A DNA stretch of 64,000 bases, taken from an uncultured Bacilli bacterium. Its GTDB lineage: Bacteria; Bacillota_I; Bacilli_A; RF39; UBA660. Each line of letters opens with the position of its first letter. Positions within the stretch are counted from its first letter, which is position 1. Positions 8,252 through 16,787 of the stretch are shown here, in pieces. The stretch covers positions 5,539-69,538 of the forward strand of contig CAKOIY010000001.1 of assembly GCA_934087515.1 (NCBI GenBank). The letters run 5' to 3'. The notes below the pieces were generated by a model, which saw only the letters and a list, made by a program, of their open reading frames with translations, was not told the origin of the DNA and did no database searches. Position numbers and translations under genes: made by a program.

Positions 8252-9856
8252 GTGGGCGAAGAATTGAAGAAGATTATAGATGATCCAAATCTTTCGAATG
8301 AAGAAATTGCTAAGCGTGTTAGGGAGACTTTAAATAAAAATTCTGAACAAGTGGTAGAGGATAAAAGTAAAGAGGAACCTATTTCTGAACTTGAAAAAGC
8401 ATTAAGTCCTGAGGAACTTAATTATTTAATTAGTGTTCTTGATGTTAGACAAGGAGATGTTCAAACTAATAATATAATTAAAAAACTTCAAGATAAAGGT
8501 GTTAATTTTACTATGGATGAGTTAGTTTCACTACTTGATAAGAAAAAAGAAGAACGTATGAGCAATAAAGAAGAATTTTTTAATGAACTTGAAAAAAGAA
8601 TAAGTAAGGAAGATATGGAATATCTTTTGTCTGTTGATTTAGATAATCCTGGTTCAAAAATTAGTTATATTGCTGCTAGGGCTGGAGTTACTAATTATGA
8701 AGTTATTGAGCTTGCTAAGTATAGAAAAACACAAATGAAGGAGTATGAGAGACTTTCTATATATGATAAGGCCTTAAATGAACAAGATTTAAAGTATCTT
8801 ATGGAAGCTAAGGATGTTAATCAAGCTGATTATGAGATAAATAATATACTTGTTAGACTTAGAAAACAAGGTATTGATGCTAATTTAAAAGATTTAGCTA
8901 GTTTTATAGAGTATAAGAAGGGTGGTATTGATTTTTCTAAATTTGATTCAAATAAAGAACAAAATGAAAAAGAAAATACTAATGAAAAGGATGTAAAAAA
9001 GGATAAGCCTGTATCAAAAGAAGATTTATATAAAGAATATCTTGAGATTGACAAGAGAATCAATGAGATTGAAAGTATAATGAGAGAGGCTCTTGAAACT
9101 AAGAAGAAGGTTTCTGATGAGCTTGTTGCTGAAAGGAATAGACTTCTTGATAGAAAAAGAGAATTAGTGCCTCAAATTAAAGATATGCTTAATATAAATG
9201 ATAAGAAAAAGAAACCTAGAGATTTAAGTGATTACGTTGAAGAACAAAAGCAAGAGAAAGAAAAGCAAGAAGAACAAAAGGCTGATGATAATGAAATAGT
9301 TAGTGAAAGAGATGGTTCTTTCTTATCTAAGGCTAAAGGTTTTATTGATAAAGTAAAGAATTTATCTACTAAAGGAAAGATAATTGGTCTTGCAGGACTT
9401 GCTGCGGCTGGAGTAATTACTGCTGGTGTATATATGGCTATGAAACATGGCGATGTTCAAACACTTAATGATGCTCTTCATCAAGCAGGTATGCATATTC
9501 AAGATGCTGCCAATCAACTTAATCCTGATCCAAGTGGAATTGATCCTAGTACTATAGGGCAACATATAGATACTACTTTTGTTTCAAGTGGGGATGCTGC
9601 TAATTATGCACATGCGTTAAAACCAATTGAGGAGTATTTTCAATATGATATTCAAAATTTAGTTGATTCACATAATAATATTATTCCTGCTCATGGTATG
9701 TCATATGATGAATTGATAGAACTTATAAAAAATGGTAATGACATTGCTTCTGTGCAAGTTGGTGGTGATGCTGCACATATTGATGGGCATCTTAATATTA
9801 ATGATATTCTTAATGCATATGATGCAACAGTTAAGTCTGGAGGAGCGGTTAGATGA
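8252..9856 (+). CDS. Helical-module protein A with a central membrane segment, unknown function
   Basis: Not recognised. 534 residues from GTG 8252, chosen because AGTGAGGTG sits 7 bases upstream and a strong promoter covers 8196-8224; in-frame starts at 8213 (TTG) and 8225 overlap or abut that promoter. It has three copies of a roughly 48-residue helical module, each opening with a D/E-x-x-YL(L/M) motif, at about residues 51-100, 117-163 and 174-222. The third contains QADYEINNIL and LRKQG. A charged coiled-coil region (about 255-345) and one membrane segment (about 375-397, rich in Gly/Ala) follow. The last 135 residues are rich in His, Asn and Asp. The C-terminus may be outside the cell (inference). 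It overlaps the next gene by ATGA. Confidence 0.75.
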   Translation: MGEELKKIIDDPNLSNEEIAKRVRETLNKNSEQVVEDKSKEEPISELEKALSPEELNYLISVLDVRQGDVQTNNIIKKLQDKGVNFTMDELVSLLDKKKEERMSNKEEFFNELEKRISKEDMEYLLSVDLDNPGSKISYIAARAGVTNYEVIELAKYRKTQMKEYERLSIYDKALNEQDLKYLMEAKDVNQADYEINNILVRLRKQGIDANLKDLASFIEYKKGGIDFSKFDSNKEQNEKENTNEKDVKKDKPVSKEDLYKEYLEIDKRINEIESIMREALETKKKVSDELVAERNRLLDRKRELVPQIKDMLNINDKKKKPRDLSDYVEEQKQEKEKQEEQKADDNEIVSERDGSFLSKAKGFIDKVKNLSTKGKIIGLAGLAAAGVITAGVYMAMKHGDVQTLNDALHQAGMHIQDAANQLNPDPSGIDPSTIGQHIDTTFVSSGDAANYAHALKPIEEYFQYDIQNLVDSHNNIIPAHGMSYDELIELIKNGNDIASVQVGGDAAHIDGHLNINDILNAYDATVKSGGAVR

Positions 9857-10086
9857 AAGATAAGATAATTACTTTAGGAAATGGTAAAGAGTTTTTAATA
9901 GTTGATGTTTGTAGATATAATGGTATTGACTATTGCTTGGTGTGTGAAGTAGTTAATAATGATACTACTGATTCGTTTGGAGTTATTAGAATTGATGAAA
10001 TTGATGGTAAGCGAAAAATAACTGTTATTGAAGATGAAAATATTATTAAGAATGTATTTGCTATAGTTGAAAAGAATTTTAGTTAG
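9853..10086 (+). CDS. Small beta-rich partner protein A (DUF1292-like?)
   Basis: 77 residues, starting ATGA-coupled to the gene above, so translation is probably coupled. The pattern is short strands: KIITLGNGKEFLIVDVCRY, YCLVCEVVN, FGVIRIDE, KITVIED. It resembles the small DUF1292-type protein in layout, but this is a guess. A gene of the same size and character follows the second module protein (11495-11746), so the two-gene pairing is repeated. Confidence 0.6.
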   Translation: MKDKIITLGNGKEFLIVDVCRYNGIDYCLVCEVVNNDTTDSFGVIRIDEIDGKRKITVIEDENIIKNVFAIVEKNFS

Positions 10087-10092
10087 ATTTTG

Positions 10093-10121
10093 TTGTGAAA
10101 TTTATTTATTTATGTTATAAT
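10093..10121 (+). promoter_or_regulatory. Promoter of the second cassette
   Basis: TTGTGA (10093-10098), 17 bases, TATAAT (10116-10121) with TG two bases before it. The leader contains a short G-rich then C-rich stretch (10132-10145) that could pair. Confidence 0.75.
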
Positions 10122-10165
10122 ACACGAAAAAGAGGGGTTCCCTTTGTGAGAGGAGATAATAATTT

Positions 10166-11479
10166 ATGAACGAAAATGAAAATTTAGAAGCAAGACTTGC
10201 TGATCTTGAAAGACAAGTAGCGGAAATTAAAAATATGATTAGTGCTCAAAGTAATAAAAATTTTGATGTTTCTGTGTATGAAAATGTTTTAAGTGATAGT
10301 GATATGGCTTATTTAATGAATGCTAAGGATGTTAGGCAAGCTGATTATGAGATAAATAATATACTTGCTAGACTTAGAAAGCAAGGTGTTAATGCTAATT
10401 TAAATGATTTAGCTAATTTTATTGAATCTAAGAAGGGGACTAGTACTAAGAATGATGATTCTAATGTTAGTGAAAAGATAAAGGAACTTGCTAGTAAGTT
10501 AACTGATTATGATATGAAATATTTATTAAGTATAGAGAATCCTAATCAAACAAACTTTTTATTTAGTAGTTTAAATGCTAGATATGGAGCAAGTATTGAT
10601 GATTTGATTGCTGCTGCTAAATATAAGAATGCACATATGAATGATGTTAAGCTTGAAAGTGGTGTAGTTGCTGAAGAAGAAACTCCTGTTGAGAGTGATA
10701 ATTTATTAGAAGAACTTGATAGATTAGATAAGAAGTATGAAGAAGCTCTTGATAAAGGTGATGATGTTTCTGAAATTAATGGTAAAAGAAATGCTGTGCT
10801 TGATGCAATTGATAAATCAAAAGTTAATGAATCTGGTAATGTTAGTAGTGTAGTTTCTGATAATGAATATCCAAAACTTGAATCTGCTGATATGAATAAG
10901 ATTTCTCAAATACTTATGAATGCTAAAATTGGTAATAATATATTAAATCAAATGGCTGAAAAGTATGGTGTTAATAAAGATGTTTTCTATAAAATGTTTA
11001 ACTTAAATATGCTTGAAAGGAATTTTGGTTTAAAAGTTGAAAAACCTAATAAGATGCCAGAAAAAATTGAAAGTGTTGATAGTAAGTATAAGGTTGTTCC
11101 TGAACCTTCGATGAATGATGAGGTTAAAGGTGTTTATCCTTTGACTGTTGAAGAATTTAAGGAAAATGGTGGTTTGGAGCCTGATAGTAGAGGTAGAAGA
11201 TTTGTTAAGAAGATAGCAAATAGTAGGATTATTAGATTTTTGGTTGACAAGGCTAAGGAAATGCATATGAAAATGAAGATGAAAAAACAAGATGAAATAA
11301 GTTATGAGAGTGATTCTTCTGCTATTTCAGAGAAAAATTATGAAAAAATTCCTTCTAAAAAGGAAAAAATGGAGGCATATCAAAAAGAAGTAGAAAAGAT
11401 GAAGGCTAATGAAAATGAGATAGATGAAAATGTAGCTTTTAATGATGAGCCAGAAATAACTAAATTTAATGCTAGATAA
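10166..11479 (+). CDS. Helical-module protein B, unknown function
   Basis: Not recognised. 437 residues, paralogous to the protein at 8252. It opens with a leucine-heptad coiled coil (residues 4-30), then modules at about 37-88, 109-157 and 245-290. The first carries NAKDVRQADYEINNIL and LRKQG, almost identical to module three of protein A, and the DNA of the two copies (about 8804-8922 and 10321-10437) is nearly identical. No membrane segment is visible; a Met/Lys-rich helix follows at about 360-375 and the tail is acidic. The start ATG has AGGAGATAATAATTT upstream. It is followed by a second small partner gene. Confidence 0.72.
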   Translation: MNENENLEARLADLERQVAEIKNMISAQSNKNFDVSVYENVLSDSDMAYLMNAKDVRQADYEINNILARLRKQGVNANLNDLANFIESKKGTSTKNDDSNVSEKIKELASKLTDYDMKYLLSIENPNQTNFLFSSLNARYGASIDDLIAAAKYKNAHMNDVKLESGVVAEEETPVESDNLLEELDRLDKKYEEALDKGDDVSEINGKRNAVLDAIDKSKVNESGNVSSVVSDNEYPKLESADMNKISQILMNAKIGNNILNQMAEKYGVNKDVFYKMFNLNMLERNFGLKVEKPNKMPEKIESVDSKYKVVPEPSMNDEVKGVYPLTVEEFKENGGLEPDSRGRRFVKKIANSRIIRFLVDKAKEMHMKMKMKKQDEISYESDSSAISEKNYEKIPSKKEKMEAYQKEVEKMKANENEIDENVAFNDEPEITKFNAR

Positions 11480-11494
11480 GAAAGGGGAAAAAAT

Positions 11495-11746
11495 ATGACT
11501 TTTAAAAGATATGATGTTATTACTTTTGAAGAAAATGATAAGGTAGTGGTACTTGCTGCACTTGTGCATGAAGGAAATGAATATGTTTATGTTAATGAGA
11601 TATTACCTGATGAATCTGATGTAACTGATGTATATAAGGTAATGGTTGTGCATTATGAAGATGGGACACTTGAAAAGGTAATTGATCCTGAACTTCTTCA
11701 TGTATTGTTACCTAAGTTTCAAGAGTTATTAGAACAAGCTGATTAA
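11495..11746 (+). CDS. Small beta-rich partner protein B (DUF1292-like?)
   Basis: 83 residues, acidic and strand-rich, 15 bases after module protein B with an AAAGGGG ribosome site. Pattern: FKRYDVITFEENDKVVVLAA, EYVYVNEILPD, VYKVMVVHYEDGTL, then a C-terminal helix LLPKFQELLEQ. Same position and size class as the partner at 9853 although direct identity is low. The function is unknown; an interaction with the upstream module protein is inferred only from the repeated pairing. Confidence 0.62.
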   Translation: MTFKRYDVITFEENDKVVVLAALVHEGNEYVYVNEILPDESDVTDVYKVMVVHYEDGTLEKVIDPELLHVLLPKFQELLEQAD

Positions 11747-11750
11747 AGTT

Positions 11751-11783
11751 AAACTTATTCTGAGTTATGAATAAGTTTCTTTT
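11751..11783 (+). terminator. Intrinsic terminator of the second cassette
   Basis: AAACTTATTC (11751-11760) pairs perfectly with GAATAAGTTT (11769-11778) over an 8-base loop, followed by CTTTT. Confidence 0.75.
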
Positions 11784-11801
11784 GTATGGGTGGTGAATAT
11801 A

Positions 11802-12704
11802 ATGAGCAATGAAGTTAAAAAATTAAGTGAAAAAGCTAGTGATGAAGATAAAGTTAGAATTGAAAAACTAATGGAATTACCTCTTAATGATAGTGAACGT
11901 GATGCTTCTATTAAGTTAATTGTTTTGGATTCTTTTGCTAAGTTAATGTATGATGATGAATTAAATATAGTTTTTGATGAGTCTGATAAGGCAAAGGATG
12001 CAAGAGATGCTATTGCTAATAGATTAGGTGTTGATTCTGATGAATTACAGATGATTGCTGATTATAAGAAGAAGAATAATGTTAAATGTACTTTGAATAG
12101 AAATGATGTTATAAAGAAGAATTCTGATCTTAATGAATTTATTGATAAGATGAGTGTTGCAGAGATGAATTCTATACTTAATATGAAGGCATCTGGTAAT
12201 TATGATGATAATATTTTGAATAATATTTCTAGTAGAATTGGTGCTTCTGCTTCTAAACTTGAAGAAATTGCTGTTGAAAAGAATAAAGGTCTTATGAGTG
12301 GTAAGAATAATGATAAATCTATGGAAAATGGTGAGTCTAAATCTTTAGATGAAAATAATAATAATAATAATGACAAAGATAAAGATAAAGAAAAGGAAGT
12401 TACTTCTAGTTCTAGTGGGTCTAATGGCACTAATCTTGAAGAAAAAGATGATTCTTCAAAGACTAAGGTTTCTGCTGATTTAACTCCTGAAAAGAAGAAA
12501 AAACCTAATAGAATTACTACAGCAGGTGCTAAACTTATTGCTTCGATTAAAAATAATAAAGGTAAAGCTATGCTTGGTATATTAGGTCTTGGTGCTGTTG
12601 CAGTTCTTGCTATTACTAATCCTGTTATGTTTTGGACTTTACTTGCTGCGGCTGGTATTGGTAAGATATATAAAGATTTTCAAGCTGGAGCAAAAGGTAG
12701 ATAA
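11802..12704 (+). CDS. Helical-module protein C with C-terminal membrane hairpin, unknown function
   Basis: Not recognised. 300 residues from ATG 11802 (GGTGGTGA upstream). A divergent helical module of the kind in proteins A and B lies at about 118-165 (MNSILNMKASGN.., ISSRIGASASKL). A low-complexity Asn/Lys/Ser linker follows (about 170-240), then two closely spaced membrane segments (about 253-290) and a short basic end. It has no small partner gene: ftsY follows directly. It is the third member of a tandem family that fills 8252-12704. Confidence 0.68.
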   Translation: MSNEVKKLSEKASDEDKVRIEKLMELPLNDSERDASIKLIVLDSFAKLMYDDELNIVFDESDKAKDARDAIANRLGVDSDELQMIADYKKKNNVKCTLNRNDVIKKNSDLNEFIDKMSVAEMNSILNMKASGNYDDNILNNISSRIGASASKLEEIAVEKNKGLMSGKNNDKSMENGESKSLDENNNNNNDKDKDKEKEVTSSSSGSNGTNLEEKDDSSKTKVSADLTPEKKKKPNRITTAGAKLIASIKNNKGKAMLGILGLGAVAVLAITNPVMFWTLLAAAGIGKIYKDFQAGAKGR

Positions 12705-12712
12705 AAATTATA

Positions 12713-12740
12713 AATACGGTTTAATTACTGTATTTTTTTT
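12713..12740 (+). terminator. Intrinsic terminator
   Basis: AATACGG (12713-12719), 8-base loop, CTGTATT (12728-12734), then a T run. It separates the helical-module locus from ftsY. Confidence 0.7.
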
Positions 12741-12766
12741 GTTATACTTATATATAGGTGATAGAG

Positions 12767-13750
12767 ATGGGAATATTTGATAGAATTAGAAATAGTTTTA
12801 AGAAAGAAGTAAAAGAAGATAATAAAGAAGTTAAGTTATATGATAAGGGTCTTACTAAGACTAGGGATAATTTTGTTTCTAAACTTGTTAATATAACTAA
12901 TAAATATAATAAAGTTAATGAAGAGTTTTTTATGGAACTTGAGGAAATATTAATTATGGCAGATCTTGGAGTTAATACAGTTATGAAATTTATGGATAGA
13001 CTTAGAGATAGGGTGCGTCATGAACATATTGAGGATCCTTCTTTGCTTAGGGAAATTATTGTAGATGAGTTATTTATTATTTATGTAAATAACGAGGTTA
13101 TTGTAAATAAGATTAATTATGCTAAGGAAGGTCCTACTGTTATTTTGTTTGTAGGTGTTAATGGTGTTGGTAAGACTACTTCTATTGCAAAGATTGCTAC
13201 TAAGGAAATAAGTAAAGGCAAGAAAGTGTTAATGGTTGGTGCTGATACTTTTAGAGCTGGTGCTGTTAAGCAACTTAAGGAATGGGCTGATAGAACTGGT
13301 GCTTCTTTTGTTGGTGATGAATCTATGAAGGATCCAGCTTCTGTTGTATATGATGGGCTTAAGAAAGCTAAAGAAGAAGACTTTGATGTTGTGTTAATAG
13401 ATACGGCTGGTCGTCTTCAAAATAAGGTTAATTTGATGAAGGAACTTGAAAAGATTAATAAGATAATAACTAATTTTATTCCAGATGCTCCACATGAGAC
13501 TTTGCTTGTTATTGATGCTACAACTGGTCAAAATGGTATTAGTCAGGCTAAGACTTTTAAAGAGGTTACTAATATTACTGGAATAGTTCTTACTAAACTT
13601 GATGGTACTGCTAAGGGAGGTATAGTTCTTGCTATAAAAGATGAGGTAGATATTCCTGTTAAGTATGTAGGACTTGGGGAAAAGGCTGAAGATCTTAGTG
13701 TATTTGATATTGAAAACTATATATATGGTTTGTTTAAGGATATGATATGA
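12767..13750 (+). CDS. ftsY: Signal recognition particle receptor FtsY
   Basis: A 327-residue SRP GTPase that docks ribosome-SRP complexes at the membrane. The N domain is followed by the GTPase: GVNGVGKTTSIAK (about 130-142), DTFRAGAVKQL, DTAGR, TKLDGTAKGG and the closing GLGE...F. There is almost no acidic A domain, so this is the short form. Start ATG 12767 is favoured over GTG 12758 because AGGTG (12755-12759) is correctly spaced from the ATG. ylxM overlaps its stop by ATGA. ffh lies elsewhere, at 41399. Confidence 0.96.
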   Translation: MGIFDRIRNSFKKEVKEDNKEVKLYDKGLTKTRDNFVSKLVNITNKYNKVNEEFFMELEEILIMADLGVNTVMKFMDRLRDRVRHEHIEDPSLLREIIVDELFIIYVNNEVIVNKINYAKEGPTVILFVGVNGVGKTTSIAKIATKEISKGKKVLMVGADTFRAGAVKQLKEWADRTGASFVGDESMKDPASVVYDGLKKAKEEDFDVVLIDTAGRLQNKVNLMKELEKINKIITNFIPDAPHETLLVIDATTGQNGISQAKTFKEVTNITGIVLTKLDGTAKGGIVLAIKDEVDIPVKYVGLGEKAEDLSVFDIENYIYGLFKDMI

Positions 13751-14034
13751 TGAATGATACTGTTTATTTGACTATTTTATTTGATTATTATGAGTCTCTT
13801 TTAAGTGATAGAGATAGAAGTTGTTTTAGGGATTATTATTTTTCTAATTTGTCTTTATCTGAGATTGCTCTTGCTAGTAGTGTTTCTAGAAATGCTATTC
13901 ATAAGAGACTTAAGAAGATATGTGATGAACTTTACTTATATGAGAGCAAACTTGGTTTGTATGAAAAGGAAAAGAGAATTATGGATCTTATTCATGATGA
14001 GGTTTTAAAGGAAAAGATTAAGGAGATTCTTTAG
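13747..14034 (+). CDS. ylxM: YlxM-type helix-turn-helix protein (UPF0122)
   Basis: A 95-residue DNA-binding-like protein of the YlxM/p13 family that in many Firmicutes is cotranscribed with ffh or ftsY and modulates SRP. Helix-turn-helix: SLSEIALASSVSRNAIHKRL, preceded by LLSDRDRSCFRDYYF. It overlaps the ftsY stop by four bases, so the two are translationally coupled. Length is close to the usual 105-110. Confidence 0.88.
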   Translation: MMNDTVYLTILFDYYESLLSDRDRSCFRDYYFSNLSLSEIALASSVSRNAIHKRLKKICDELYLYESKLGLYEKEKRIMDLIHDEVLKEKIKEIL

Positions 14035-14060
14035 GTTTTAATAGCCTGTTTTTTTTTTAC
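14033..14060 (+). terminator. Intrinsic terminator of ftsY-ylxM
   Basis: AGGTT (14033-14037), loop TTAAT, AGCCT (14043-14047), then G and a long T run. Short stem, so moderate support. Confidence 0.55.
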
Positions 14061-14173
14061 TTTCTATTTTTTTTTACTTTACTTTTTTTTTATTTTCTTT
14101 GTTTAAAATTGTTGACTTATGTAGTTTGTTTTTATATACTTAGGGTGTAAAATAGAAAGGAGAATATATTATT

Positions 14174-16777
14174 GTGAAAAGAAAGATTATAATAATGGTT
14201 TTGGCTATTAGTTTATTTGTTCCTATTTCTTATGTAAGTGCTAGTGATAATACTTATAGTTTTGATGAAGTTAGTACGAATGAACTTTTGGATGATAAGG
14301 ATTATAAGAGTGATGAACTTATTGTAGTTTTTAATGATAATTTATCTAATAAAGCCATTAATAATGTTGTTAGAAATGAGAATGCTATTGTTAAGAATAT
14401 TAAGAGGCTTGATGATGATTCTGTGAGTGTTAGGGTTAAGATTTCTGATGATATGGAAACTGCTATTGATAGTTTTAAGGATAATCCTAGAGTTGCTTTT
14501 GTACAACCTAATTATAAGTATAAAGTAAATTCTGATGCTAGTGTTTATAACAATCCTAATTATCAATATCATATTGATCTTATTAAGACTAAAGAGGCTT
14601 GGAGTTTAGTTGAGTCTAAGGGTAATACTACTAAGGTTTCTGTTATTGATACTGGTGTTGATGTTAAACATGAGGATTTACAAAAAAATTTGGTTTCTAA
14701 TAGTAGTTATACTCAAACTGTTGGTGGAATTAAGAAACAAGTTGTGTATGATTCTGATCATCATGGTACACATGTTACTGGAATAATTGGTGCAACTTAT
14801 GGTAATGGTATTGGTGTTTCTGGTGTTGCTTCAGGTAATAATAATAATTTAGCTAAGATTATGGTGGTTGGAACAAGTTTTGACGGGGAAAGTATGTATA
14901 CTTCAGATATTATTGATGCTATTAATTATTCTAAAGATAATGGCGCTAAAGTTATTAATATGAGTTTGGGTGGTACTGGTAGAGATAGGGCAATGGAAGC
15001 TGCTATTCGTGATGCTTATGATAATGGCATTGTGCTTGTTGCAGCATCTGGTAATGACGAATCTAATGAGTTTAGTTCACCAAGTGATTTTAAAGAGGTA
15101 ATAAGTGTTAATGCTTCTAATAAGTATAATAAGCCTGTTTATTGGTCTGATTATGGTATTAGTAAAGATATTAGTGCACCTGGTTATAATATACTTAGTA
15201 CTACTCCTGGAAATACTTATGAATTACTTAGTGGTACTTCTATGGCATCACCAATTGTTGCCGGGGTAGTTGCTTTAATGCTTGATGCTAATCCTAGTTT
15301 GACTCCTGCTGAGGTGTATAATATACTTTGTGCTAGTACTGGTCAAAGTGATTTTGATGAAATGCTTGGTTATGGTATTGTAAATGCTAAGGAAGCTGTT
15401 TCTGCTGCTATAGATGCTAGTTCTTCAGTTGATGTAGATTCTGTATCTATAAAAGATTATGATGCTTCTTATAGTGCTGATTATGATGCTGTTGTTTATG
15501 AAAATGATGATATTTCTTTAGAGGCTTTGGTTAGGCCTGCGACTTCTTTAAAGAAAGTTGAATGGTCTAGTAGTGATGATTCTATTGCTAAAGTTGATTC
15601 TGTTACTGGTAGGGTTACTGGTGTTAAGTCAGGATTTGTTACAATAACTGCTAGTGTTTCTGGTAAGAGTGATAGTGTTTTAGTTAAGGTTAAGGAGTCT
15701 TTATCTCAAACTGGTATATCTATTGTATCTAAAGAAGATTATTCTAGTATTGTAAAAGGTTCTTCTTATGAACTTAAGGCTAATATTTTACCTAGTAATG
15801 CTACTAATAAAGAAGTTTATTGGTCTTCTAGTGATAGAACTGTTGCAGATATAAATGAACTTGGTATTCTTACTGGTAAATCTTCTGGAAAGGCTACTAT
15901 TACAGTTAAAACTTATGATGGAAAGTATTATGATAGTTTTGACGTAATTGTTACTAGTCCTGCTAGTGTTAAACTTACTAAGTATGCTTCTAAGTTACTT
16001 GTTGGTAATAAGTATACTTATAAGGGTTATGTTTTAGATATAGATGGTAAGAAAACTAATGATAAGATTATATGGTCTAGTACTAGTGCTAGTATTGCTA
16101 AGATAGATAGTAATGGAACTGTTACTGCACTTAAGCCTGGTACTACTTATATAGTTGGTACTGTTAAGGGTACTGATCAAGGAAATCGTCTTGTTAAGGT
16201 AGCATATAGATTGTTTGTTGGTAAGACTAATTATGCTTTAGGAGATTATAATCTTAAAGTTAGAAAGGTTACTTATAATAGTGTTACTTTGAATTGGAAT
16301 AAGATTAATGTTGCTAGTAAATATATAGTTGAAAGAGCTATGAGTTCTAATGGTTCTTATGCAAAGATTGGTGAGGTTACGGGTACTTCTTATAAGGATT
16401 CTAATGTTGTTTTAGGTAAAAGATATTATTATAGAATAAAGGCTGTTTATAGTAGTACTAAGTCATTTAGTTATTCTTATAGTGTTAATGCTTTAGTTTC
16501 TCTTGATAAACCAGTTATTTCTGTTACTAATTATAAGTCTAGATATTTAAAGATTTCTATTAATAAAGTTCCTAGTGCTAGAGGTTATACTATATATAGA
16601 GCTAGTTCTGTTAATGGTTCTTATAAGGTAGTTACTTCTACTACTAAGAATTATTATATTAATGGTAAGCTTGTTAAGAATAAGAGATATTATTATAAAG
16701 TTAGGGCTTATAAGGTTGTTAATGGTAAGAAAGTATATAGTCCTTATTCAAGTATTAAGAGTAGGGTAGTTAGGTAG
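14174..16777 (+). CDS. Secreted subtilisin-like serine protease with Big_2 and FnIII-like domains
   Basis: An 867-residue exported protease (MEROPS S8). Signal peptide about 1-24, cut near VSAS. A propeptide follows (about 45-115, inhibitor I9/fervidolysin-like). Catalytic residues are Asp159 (VIDTGVD), His197 (DHHGTHVTG) and Ser356 (SGTSMASP); all are present. After about residue 415 come three bacterial Ig-like (Big_2) domains, seen as WSSSD..IA..D..G.VTG..G..TI, and two FnIII-like domains with Y.V/IERA..S..GSY and RYYYRI/KVRA. No sortase motif is seen; the repeats may hold it at the wall. GTG start after AAGGAG. The exported protein at 16788 follows 10 bases later. Confidence 0.92.
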   Translation: MKRKIIIMVLAISLFVPISYVSASDNTYSFDEVSTNELLDDKDYKSDELIVVFNDNLSNKAINNVVRNENAIVKNIKRLDDDSVSVRVKISDDMETAIDSFKDNPRVAFVQPNYKYKVNSDASVYNNPNYQYHIDLIKTKEAWSLVESKGNTTKVSVIDTGVDVKHEDLQKNLVSNSSYTQTVGGIKKQVVYDSDHHGTHVTGIIGATYGNGIGVSGVASGNNNNLAKIMVVGTSFDGESMYTSDIIDAINYSKDNGAKVINMSLGGTGRDRAMEAAIRDAYDNGIVLVAASGNDESNEFSSPSDFKEVISVNASNKYNKPVYWSDYGISKDISAPGYNILSTTPGNTYELLSGTSMASPIVAGVVALMLDANPSLTPAEVYNILCASTGQSDFDEMLGYGIVNAKEAVSAAIDASSSVDVDSVSIKDYDASYSADYDAVVYENDDISLEALVRPATSLKKVEWSSSDDSIAKVDSVTGRVTGVKSGFVTITASVSGKSDSVLVKVKESLSQTGISIVSKEDYSSIVKGSSYELKANILPSNATNKEVYWSSSDRTVADINELGILTGKSSGKATITVKTYDGKYYDSFDVIVTSPASVKLTKYASKLLVGNKYTYKGYVLDIDGKKTNDKIIWSSTSASIAKIDSNGTVTALKPGTTYIVGTVKGTDQGNRLVKVAYRLFVGKTNYALGDYNLKVRKVTYNSVTLNWNKINVASKYIVERAMSSNGSYAKIGEVTGTSYKDSNVVLGKRYYYRIKAVYSSTKSFSYSYSVNALVSLDKPVISVTNYKSRYLKISINKVPSARGYTIYRASSVNGSYKVVTSTTKNYYINGKLVKNKRYYYKVRAYKVVNGKKVYSPYSSIKSRVVR

Positions 16778-16787
16778 GAGGTAGAGT

